A stretch of 19,241 nt of DNA, taken from contig PKZC01000430.1 in assembly GCA_003132905.1 (NCBI GenBank), positions 287 through 19,527 on the forward strand. Reading direction: 5' to 3'. Every line of letters starts with the position of its first letter. Positions within the stretch are counted from its first letter, which is position 1. The notes below the pieces were generated by a model that worked only from the letters and a program-made list of their open reading frames with translations, had not been told where the DNA came from and did no database searches. This document shows positions 9,324 to 15,429 of the stretch, piece after piece. The stretch is from Bryobacterales bacterium (lineage in GTDB: Bacteria; Acidobacteriota; Terriglobia; Bryobacterales; Bryobacteraceae). The position numbers and the translations under genes are program-made.

Positions 9324-10766
9324 ATGCAACCTTTGACAAAACGACGCGACTTTCTGAAACTTGCCGGCCTCGCCGCCGCAACTTCCCGGATGGGCGCTCA
9401 GCCGCCGCAATCTTTTCTCGCGCCATCCGGCTCCCAGGATGTCGCCAAGACCGACTTCGCGCTTGAAATCGCGCCGATCACTGTGGAATTGGCGCCCAAT
9501 CGCATTATCAGCACCGTCGGGTACAACGGCACTTCGCCGGGGCCGCTGCTGCGAATGAAAGAGGGCGTGCCGGTTACGGTGAACGTCACCAACACCACCG
9601 ACGTGCCGGAGTTCGTGCATTTTCACGGACTGCTCATTCCGTCAGATGTGGACGGATCGGAGGAGGAAGGCACGCCGGTGGTGCCTCCGCACGGAAGCCG
9701 CCGCTATCAGTTCACGCCCACGCCGGCTGGCACGCGCTGGTATCACACGCACACCATGTCGATGGACGATCTGCATCGAGGTAGTTATACCGGAATGTTT
9801 GGTTTTTTGATCGTCGAGGGCGCGAATAATGCGGGACGCTACGATCAGGAACACTATCTGGCATTGCGCGATTGGGAACCTTATTTCACCAATCAATCGA
9901 TGGATAACGACGATCTGGATCCGGTGGGGGCGCAGCCGGAAAAGCCGGCAGTGCTGGATACGCGTCAGCCGGGGATGGAAGTAATGGCGGATATTTTTTC
10001 CATCAACGACAAAGCGCTGGGCGCGGGCGAACCGATCCGCGTGAATCCCGGCCAACGCGTGATGTTTCATTTTCTGAACGCGAGTGCCATCGAGAACCGC
10101 CATCTAGCGCTGCCTGGCCACAAATTCAACGTGATCGCGCTGGATGGAAATCCCGTGCCCACTCCAGCGGCCGTGGACGTATTGATGCTGGGACCGGGCG
10201 AACGCATCGACGCTATCGTCGAGATGAATCAACCCGGGGTTTGGATTTTGGGCGCGCCGGAGGATCCGGTTCGCGAAGGTGGCCTCGGGATCGTCATCGA
10301 ATACGCCAATCAACACCGCACGCCGCAATGGACTGCGCCGCCGAAATCGGCTTGGGATTACACCATTTTTGGCAAATCAACGTCGCAACCCGCGCCCACC
10401 GAGCGATTGGACATGATCTTTGAAAAGGTGCCGCGCGGCGCAGGCAAATTCAATAGCTTCACCGTCAACGGAAAATCGTATCCGCACGAACAGGAATTCA
10501 TGCTCAAGCAGGGCACGCGTTACCGGCTGACCTTTCATAATCGGACTGATGACGCGCATCCGCTGCACGTGCACCGGCACCAACTCGAGATCGTCGAAAT
10601 TTATGGCAAAGCTACGTCGGGCGTGATCAAGGACACAGTGGTGGTTCCTACTTATGGGCGCGCCAGCGTGGATTTCACGGCCGACCAGCCGGGGCCGACG
10701 CTATTTCACTGCCACATCCAACAGCACATGGATTACGGATTCAAAGCCCTGCTGCGGTATTCGTAA
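9324..10766 (+). CDS. Tat-exported multicopper oxidase (laccase-like, three-domain)
   Basis: This is a periplasmic copper oxidase that couples substrate oxidation to reduction of O2 to water. The N-terminus KRRDFLKLAG (residues 6-15) is a twin-arginine type signal. All four copper motifs are present: HFHG (H99, H101), WYHTHT (H141, H143), HPLHVHRH (H412, H415, H417, H419) and HCHIQQHMDYG (H462, C463, H464, H468). The type 1 axial position, Cys+10, is Phe (F473) rather than Met, as in high-potential laccases. Length (480 aa) is normal for a three-domain enzyme. The start ATG is the only one in frame. There is no good ribosome binding site, and a TATGAT hexamer ends 11 bases before it, so the leader may be very short. 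It is followed after 9 bases by the ArsC-like gene. Substrate (phenolic, Cu(I) or other) is not predictable. Confidence 0.92.
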   Translation: MQPLTKRRDFLKLAGLAAATSRMGAQPPQSFLAPSGSQDVAKTDFALEIAPITVELAPNRIISTVGYNGTSPGPLLRMKEGVPVTVNVTNTTDVPEFVHFHGLLIPSDVDGSEEEGTPVVPPHGSRRYQFTPTPAGTRWYHTHTMSMDDLHRGSYTGMFGFLIVEGANNAGRYDQEHYLALRDWEPYFTNQSMDNDDLDPVGAQPEKPAVLDTRQPGMEVMADIFSINDKALGAGEPIRVNPGQRVMFHFLNASAIENRHLALPGHKFNVIALDGNPVPTPAAVDVLMLGPGERIDAIVEMNQPGVWILGAPEDPVREGGLGIVIEYANQHRTPQWTAPPKSAWDYTIFGKSTSQPAPTERLDMIFEKVPRGAGKFNSFTVNGKSYPHEQEFMLKQGTRYRLTFHNRTDDAHPLHVHRHQLEIVEIYGKATSGVIKDTVVVPTYGRASVDFTADQPGPTLFHCHIQQHMDYGFKALLRYS

Positions 10767-10775
10767 GAGACGCGC

Positions 10776-11129
10776 GTGCTGAATGTCCAGATCTTCGGAG
10801 TGAAGAATTTTCCGGCCGTGCGCGCCGCGGAACGATTCTTCAAGGAGCGCCGCATTGCGATTCATTTCGTCGATCTGAAACTGAAGCCGATGGCTGCCGG
10901 AGAGATCAAGCGGTTCGTTGATCGGTTTGGATTAACGGGCCTGGTGGATACCGAGGGTAGGAGCTACATCGATGCCGGCCTCAGCTATATGAAGCTTTCG
11001 GATTCCGAGCTTCTGTCGCGCATCGAGAAGGAGCCGAAGCTGCTGCGGTTACCGCTGATTCGTGCCGGGAACCAGATCAGCATCGGTCAGGATGAGGCTT
11101 CGTGGAAGGCAATGGTAGCCGGCCAGTGA
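10776..11129 (+). CDS. ArsC/Spx-like thioredoxin-fold protein lacking the active-site Cys
   Basis: This 117-aa protein has the ArsC/Spx/YffB fold pattern. It opens with VQIFGVKNFPAVRAAERFF, continues HFVDLKLKPMAAGEIKRF, and contains the cis-Pro loop LLRLPLIRAGNQISIG (P93, R96). It ends with a tryptophan helix (EASWKAMV). It is closest in pattern to the group annotated as 'ArsC family (seleno)protein'. In that group residue 12 is Cys or Sec; here it is Phe (TTT, one base from the Cys codon TGT), and no Cys occurs anywhere in the protein. It is therefore unlikely to be an arsenate reductase and may be structural or regulatory. The start is GTG at 10776, 9 bases after the oxidase stop. Its stop overlaps the GTG of the next gene (GTGA), so the three are an operon. 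Confidence 0.8.
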   Translation: MLNVQIFGVKNFPAVRAAERFFKERRIAIHFVDLKLKPMAAGEIKRFVDRFGLTGLVDTEGRSYIDAGLSYMKLSDSELLSRIEKEPKLLRLPLIRAGNQISIGQDEASWKAMVAGQ

Positions 11130-12151
11130 CCGTGCGTTATGCGGTCTTCATGATTGGAGCAGCAACATTCGCGCATGCGCAATGGATGATGCAGCAGTCC
11201 CATAGCAACGCCGGGCTGCGTGGAATTTACAACGTCGGCGCCGGTGTGGTTTGGGCCAGCGGTACTCAGGGTACGGTTCTTCATACGACTGATGACGGAA
11301 AGACATGGCAACACTGCGCGGTTCCGCCTGGAGCTGACAAACTGGATTTCCGGGGCATTCAAGGCTTCGATCGAAATATTGCTGTCGTCATGTCGTCCGG
11401 TACGGGCGATCTCTCGCGCCTCTACAAGACTTCCGATGGCTGCCGGACCTGGAAACTGGTATTCAGGAATCCAGATAAAAACGGCTTTTGGGATGCGCTA
11501 CAATTCTCGGGACCCAAGCTGGGAGTGTTGATTGGAGATCAGGTCAAGGGGCGATTCCCGGTTTTCATCAGCACTGACGAAGGCAACACCTGGCGGCGAT
11601 TCGATGCAAAGGGGCTCGCCGCGTCCGACAAGAAGCAGTCTTTTTTCGCCGCGAGCAACACATCGCTCCTGGTGGATGGGAGCGCCCAAAACTTCTACAT
11701 GCTGACCGGCGGAGGAACTACTGCGCTTATCACTATCGACTTGCACTCCAACGCCGTTTCGTACACGCATCCCGATCTGGCAAGCGGCGAGACTGCGGGA
11801 GGATTTTCACTAGCATCGAGACGCAAGGGATCCGATCTGATAATCGTCGCCGTCGGCGGCGACTACAAAGCGCCTGCGCAGACTACGGGAACGGCAGCGT
11901 CGTTCATCCATGGGAAGTGGCAAGCGTCGAAAACGCCGCCGCATGGATACCGCAGCGCGGTGGCCTATTCCGCAAGCAGCCACGCGTGGATTACCGTAGG
12001 TCCGAACGGCACCGACATTTCCATGGACGACGGCCGAAACTGGCGCGCGATTCCCGACGGCAATCAGAACTGGAACGCGCTTTCCCTGCCCTTCGCGGCG
12101 GGCGCCAACGGGCGCATCGGCAAACTCAATCCCGATGTATTGAAACCGTAA
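11126..12151 (+). CDS. Exported Asp-box / YCF48-like beta-propeller protein
   Basis: The GTG at 11126 overlaps the previous stop as GTGA and gives a clean signal peptide ending FAHA-Q. A start at 11102 would add eight residues before it. The 341-aa product carries four Asp-box motifs of the S-x-D-x-G-x-T-W kind: TTDDGKTW (about residue 54), TSDGCRTW (102), STDEGNTW (149) and SMDDGRNW (299). This indicates a BNR/sortilin/YCF48-like propeller. Such exported propellers are common in Acidobacteriota and usually of unknown role; there is no sialidase evidence. The last 20 codons include the sequence repeated at 15380-15426 (LPFAAGANGRIGKLN). The present C-terminus after that point (PDVLKP) may therefore have been supplied by whatever entered here. 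Confidence 0.82.
   Translation: MTVRYAVFMIGAATFAHAQWMMQQSHSNAGLRGIYNVGAGVVWASGTQGTVLHTTDDGKTWQHCAVPPGADKLDFRGIQGFDRNIAVVMSSGTGDLSRLYKTSDGCRTWKLVFRNPDKNGFWDALQFSGPKLGVLIGDQVKGRFPVFISTDEGNTWRRFDAKGLAASDKKQSFFAASNTSLLVDGSAQNFYMLTGGGTTALITIDLHSNAVSYTHPDLASGETAGGFSLASRRKGSDLIIVAVGGDYKAPAQTTGTAASFIHGKWQASKTPPHGYRSAVAYSASSHAWITVGPNGTDISMDDGRNWRAIPDGNQNWNALSLPFAAGANGRIGKLNPDVLKP
12085..12131 (+). repeat. 47-bp direct repeat, left copy (inside propeller gene 3' end)
   Basis: These 47 bases recur in the same orientation at 15380-15426 with a single mismatch (G at 12100, A at 15395). The difference is synonymous in the propeller reading frame (Ala codon). Sequences outside the matched block differ at once on both sides. 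The copy encodes LPFAAGANGRIGKLN of the propeller protein. The repeats bound a roughly 3.25-kb segment, like attachment-site duplications at the 3' end of a gene. Confidence 0.9.
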
Positions 12152-12653
12152 TCACGATATGCAGGCCGAGTTCTCCGTCGGAAGACAAATTCGTTTTGCG
12201 AACTGCGTCTACAAGCGCCCAGCGAATAGCCAAAGGCCCCCCGAAAGCTGTGACCAACGCGCTCACGCCGGTACCCGCAGTCCAGAGCCGTATCGTTGAC
12301 CCACTTACTTTCTTCAAGAAGCCGGATCGAATCGAGCGGGTGCGCCTTCTGGCGCTACATGCCAAAGGTCATGCCGATTTCGTCCTGGAGCGACGCTCCG
12401 GGGTTCGGCGGGCGACGCCATGTTGTTTTGCCCGGACATCCAAGCTGTCAGATGGGCGGTGCTATGCGCGTTTCTCGTTCCTAATCCAGAGAGACTCCGC
12501 GCGCATCCAAGGTTGTTTGAACGCGCACTCACCCGAGATGAGAGTTCGCATCCTTCAGGGCCGCCGTGTGGATCGGATCGTCGGGATCCGTCGTCCGAAG
12601 GGCCGCAAGCGCGGACTTATACTATTTTGTGTACCCTTACGGAGGAATCACGG
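12152..12653. other. 502-bp stretch with no recognisable gene
   Basis: Reading frames exist on both strands here (for example 12126-12365 minus, and a plus frame running through to 12846), but none has a ribosome binding site, a recognisable motif or plausible composition. It is inside the repeat-bounded segment and is probably decayed or non-coding DNA. Near its end, TATACT at 12618-12623 could be a -10 element for the small gene at 12654, but I see no convincing -35. Confidence 0.5.
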
Positions 12654-12794
12654 ATGCCAGCTCGACCGCGCACTCATGAATTGGAAGATCTGTCGCGAAG
12701 CCGCCTCCGAGAGGCCTTTGTTCGCCACGGCTGGACCGCAGAGGATCTGCAGAAGGATTATAGGGAGGATCTCCTGGTTCGCATATTCGTGTAG
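12654..12794 (+). pseudogene. N-terminal fragment of a DUF4365-like protein (46 codons)
   Basis: The ATG at 12654 follows a perfect GGAGG (12641-12645) with 8-base spacing. The 46 codons read RTHELEDLSRSRLREAF, then GWTAEDLQKDYREDLLVRIF, then stop. This resembles the start of DUF4365 domains (E-x-x-S-R near the N-terminus, then W-x-x-x-x-x-x-KDYGxDLxVxIF), which are PD-(D/E)xK-like and often occur in defence or mobile regions. The reading frame stops just where the Asp of the nuclease-like core would be followed by the Q-x-K motif, so the product is truncated. The bases after it (to 12931) hold a short frame, LEFYGMLARSNWSDPERVPLRIVP, that I do not recognise. Assignment is from pattern memory and moderate. 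Confidence 0.5.
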
Positions 12795-12931
12795 CACTGA
12801 AGATGCTGGAGTTCTACGGCATGCTGGCGCGTTCAAATTGGAGTGATCCCGAACGTGTCCCTCTCCGGATCGTGCCAGCAACCAACGATCCCGCACGGGG
12901 GGACCGGGGACGAGACAGAGCGTGAACATTC
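12795..12931. other. Gap between DUF4365-like fragment and the convergent HEPN-like gene
   Basis: A 40-codon plus-strand frame (ATG 12803 to TGA 12925) with protein-like composition lies here without a ribosome binding site. It may be the continuation of the truncated upstream gene in a shifted frame. I see no terminator hairpin. Confidence 0.3.
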
Positions 12932-13924
12932 CTATTCCGGACGTAGTGATTTGTCGATGTGACCCGTTATCAGCAACTCATACACTGTTCGAAGAGATGC
13001 CTCTAGTTGTGAGTACTCGTCATATTCCAAAGGTGCTGCCGGATAGATTCCAAACCGACTTTCTGGGTGCATAGTCTTGATACGTTCCTCGTAAAAGTCA
13101 GCGAAGTACCCACCTGAGTCATACTCGCTGTCGAAAATGTCATCGAGTAACTGGCCGGCCTCTTTCGCTCCCGGATTGACGTATCCGTCTTTCTTCATTT
13201 CGCGTAAAACGATCCTGAAGCTGGCATCGAGGGACACCCAAAGCGCCATGCATGCATGCTCAATGAATTCCTGGTGGCATCGCAACATCGCGGCCTTCAG
13301 GAGCGAGCCGAGCCCACGTATGAGGAGATGATCGTTGACATCGATCATTCGATAGAGACGGCCGAGCCTTCTCCTGTCGATCTCAGCGTGCTCGTTAAAC
13401 TCATAAGCTTTCCCGCCAAGTAACGGAGGATAGTGAACGTCACGACGATAGCCGTCGACCTTAACCAAGCCGGACAAAGCGCGCGCCAGCGAACGGAGAG
13501 TTCTCAACTTCGAAAGGTCAAGGGTCGTATCCGGATGCCGATAACATTCCGTGACTGGGTACAGACTCACGGCGCCGGTATCATGTATTTTCGCCAGAAA
13601 TGGGGCGGCGAGGGCGCGAACCTCGAACGCGGATAGATATTCCACCCCGGAATGGAAGTATTTATCGGGGTGCGGAATCGGCGAGAACTTCGTGATTACC
13701 GCGCAAATTTCAGGACTCAGATAGACGGCTGTGTCTTCGGTCCTGAAATCGACACCAGTCGGGTAAAGACCCACCGGAGACAGCAGCCGCACACTGACTC
13801 CAGAAGCTGATGGCTTCCACAAACCCACGCTTGAATCGAACATGTCGATTTTTTCGTCTGGCATGCTTAGTTTCTTATCGTCTCGCAATCCGAGGCACTT
13901 CGATTGCCGGAGATGGCTTTTCAT
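12932..13924 (-). CDS. Uncharacterised protein with C-terminal HEPN-like (R-x4-H) region
   Basis: I do not recognise the full family. The 330-aa product (start ATG 13924, preceded by a weak GGAAG) has an N-terminal part of about 190 residues. It contains LYPTGVDFRTEDTAVYLSPEICAVITKF and then a region rich in Tyr, His and Arg. An alpha-helical C-terminal part follows, about residues 195-325. There, LIRGLGSLLKAAMLRCHQEFIEHACMALWVSLDASF resembles the first long helices of ApeA-like HEPN domains. FYEERIKTMH (R281, H286) fits the HEPN ribonuclease motif R-x4-6-H, followed by a last helix EYSQLEASLRTVYELLITG. HEPN proteins are common RNases in toxin and antiphage systems. The function here is inferred. 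Another possible start is ATG 13864. A longer frame to 14116 overlaps the integrase remnant and is less likely. It lies downstream of the Ntn-hydrolase gene on the same strand, inside the repeat-bounded segment. Confidence 0.6.
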   Translation of the reverse strand: MKSHLRQSKCLGLRDDKKLSMPDEKIDMFDSSVGLWKPSASGVSVRLLSPVGLYPTGVDFRTEDTAVYLSPEICAVITKFSPIPHPDKYFHSGVEYLSAFEVRALAAPFLAKIHDTGAVSLYPVTECYRHPDTTLDLSKLRTLRSLARALSGLVKVDGYRRDVHYPPLLGGKAYEFNEHAEIDRRRLGRLYRMIDVNDHLLIRGLGSLLKAAMLRCHQEFIEHACMALWVSLDASFRIVLREMKKDGYVNPGAKEAGQLLDDIFDSEYDSGGYFADFYEERIKTMHPESRFGIYPAAPLEYDEYSQLEASLRTVYELLITGHIDKSLRPE

Positions 13925-13979
13925 CGCTTCCGAATTGCTGACTCGCAGATGCTTGCCTGCATGAGAAGGCCAAATGAAG

Positions 13980-14084
13980 TCAAGACGGCGTGGCGAGGCT
14001 ATTGAGAACTGCGGATCTGGACTGTTCCAGATCAGGAAGTCGCAGAACTGTTTTGGGGTTGCGCTTACGTTTCGATTTGGGCAT
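13980..14084 (-). pseudogene. N-terminal remnant of a tyrosine recombinase/integrase
   Basis: The frame from ATG 14084 reads KSKRKRNPKTVLRLPDLEQ, then SRSAVLNSLATPS and a stop, 34 residues. I recognise this as the start of a common bacterial tyrosine-recombinase group whose members go on with an SQRSY...F-x-x-WYCSEPRL core-binding domain. That continuation is absent in all frames here, so only the first tenth of the gene survives and no catalytic R/H/R/Y residues exist. It lies between the Ntn-hydrolase and HEPN-like genes on the same strand. It supports the idea that the surrounding segment arrived by, or recombined with, a mobile element. Confidence 0.6.
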
Positions 14085-14185
14085 GCGGGCATTTTCTGCC
14101 GAGCATGTCTTTGCACGGTGTCGAACCGGCAGGGCGGGAGTGAACTCCGGTCTGTCCCCGCGTTCTCCCGACTTTCCCGAGCGGC

Positions 14186-15151
14186 TCAATTGTTGTGAAT
14201 GTACCCATCTGCTTGATCGGCAACAGAGTCTTCAGTTTCGAGACCGGCAGGCTCAATCTCGTCGGGCCCACCCGGCTCGCTCATCGCAGTGGGCGAGAAT
14301 GCGGGATGATGCGATGTGAGAGTGTCGGGATCGAGAATCCAACGATCAATATTCTCATAACCTAAACAGGGCCGCCCTTGTAGCACCACCGTCCTCGACG
14401 CCCTATTGGGCCAGTAGACGGCGAGAGGAGTCGCTTGGAAGTACTGATACACTTTGACCACTTGCGGCGCGCCGCCGATGGTCTCGGAGTGCGCAGGATT
14501 TCGAAGCATGTTGCGGATAACCTCAAACGGCTCCCAGTCCAGGCCCTGAAAACCGACACCAGCCGGATATTTCTGATTCAGCAGATTAAGCAATAGCGCT
14601 CGCGCGTTGGGGGCCTCGTTCCCCGCAAACGCCACGCGAGCGGATTTTAGGTGCTCCACGCCAGCGAAAACAAATTTCTTCGCATCCGGGTGATAACGAA
14701 CCCATTGAGCTGGTCTCGCGACGAAACACTCCTCAGACGGCTGATAAGAGATTGACCACATCTCGAATGACTTCTTGACCCAAGAGTAACCTCCAAAAAT
14801 GAAGTTCGCCTCGGGATCTGTATTTTGCTCGACAGATACCGCAGGCGATGAGTGGATCTCGGCAGCCATGCTGTCGAAAACCTTGAGCGCGTGTTGCTTA
14901 AGCGAAGAGATGTCCAGTCCGCCGCGACGTGCCGGCGCGTAGGAGCTGATAGCAAGATCGAGTTGCAACATCATAGGAAAGGCGTGCCCGGTGTAGCCGG
15001 CAAACCCGATCGCACAATCCGTCCGCGGGAGCGTGAGAATTTTAGGGCAGGAATCAAAGTTCGTTCCGTCGCCAGACAGCCGACTGTCTGAAACGAAAAC
15101 GAGTTCCTCGACCGTGCGCAGTGTTCGAACCCAAGTCGCTAAAATTGTCAT
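14186..15151 (-). CDS. Stand-alone proteasome/HslV-like Ntn-hydrolase
   Basis: The 321-aa product from ATG 15151 starts MTILATWVRT. Removal of Met would expose Thr as the N-terminal nucleophile, as in HslV and proteasome beta subunits. VFVSDSRLSGDG gives an Asp (D22), and CPKILTLPR gives a Lys (K37), in the positions of the classical T1/D17/K33 set, with about four extra residues before the Asp. CAIGFAGYTGHAFPMMLQL closely follows the HslV pattern IAGFAGGTADAFTLF, and ANFIFGGYSWVKKSFEMWSI fits the later beta-strand pair. The C-terminus (about 270-321) is acidic and probably disordered. It is longer than HslV (about 175 aa), and no hslU or other unfoldase gene is nearby. Weak ribosome binding site AGAGAGAA. 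The frame extends upstream to 15424 but without homology. Substrate is unknown; it may act with the HEPN-like protein encoded downstream. Confidence 0.72.
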   Translation of the reverse strand: MTILATWVRTLRTVEELVFVSDSRLSGDGTNFDSCPKILTLPRTDCAIGFAGYTGHAFPMMLQLDLAISSYAPARRGGLDISSLKQHALKVFDSMAAEIHSSPAVSVEQNTDPEANFIFGGYSWVKKSFEMWSISYQPSEECFVARPAQWVRYHPDAKKFVFAGVEHLKSARVAFAGNEAPNARALLLNLLNQKYPAGVGFQGLDWEPFEVIRNMLRNPAHSETIGGAPQVVKVYQYFQATPLAVYWPNRASRTVVLQGRPCLGYENIDRWILDPDTLTSHHPAFSPTAMSEPGGPDEIEPAGLETEDSVADQADGYIHNN

Positions 15152-15379
15152 TCGGAGTGTTCTCTCTGGGCGCACACCAGCGCCCATCACACGATACAAC
15201 GATTTGCGGGAAATGCGGGACTGACCGCACGTTCGCGAAAGATCTGATCCCTGCTTTCGGAGTTGCCGCCATGGTCGATTACTCCCGTTAAGTCGGCTAG
15301 CATCCCCTGACCTGCCTCGAATTGACACGTGGCAATGTACAGGAGGCCGGCGCAAATCCACGTGTCGGTAGCGAGGATT

Positions 15380-15426
15380 CCTGCCCTTCGCGGCAGGCGC
15401 CAACGGGCGCATCGGCAAACTCAATC
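15380..15426 (+). repeat. 47-bp direct repeat, right copy
   Basis: This is the second copy of the 12085-12131 block (46 of 47 identical), in the same orientation. It sits 3 bases from the stop of the PQQ dehydrogenase gene, and no rest of the propeller gene is attached to it. In the propeller frame the sequence after it has no stop for about 60 codons and runs antisense into the dehydrogenase gene, so this copy is an orphan fragment. Confidence 0.9.
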
Positions 15427-15429
15427 TTT

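Noticed and set aside
10803..10817. Possible selenocysteine codon in the ArsC-like gene
   Set aside because: The group includes selenoproteins, but the codon at the active-site position is TTT, not TGA, so no Sec insertion is needed or possible.
12126..12365. 79-aa minus-strand frame with moderately protein-like composition
   Set aside because: No ribosome binding site and no family recognised; possibly a remnant, but I could not support it as a gene.
11917..12846. 309-aa plus-strand frame crossing the end of the propeller gene
   Set aside because: It overlaps the propeller gene in another frame, has no recognisable domain, and carries on through the DUF4365-like fragment in a non-matching frame.
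15152..15424. N-terminal extension of the Ntn-hydrolase gene
   Set aside because: The frame stays open but the extra residues are Arg-rich, overlap the right direct repeat, and would bury the Thr nucleophile expected directly after Met at 15151.
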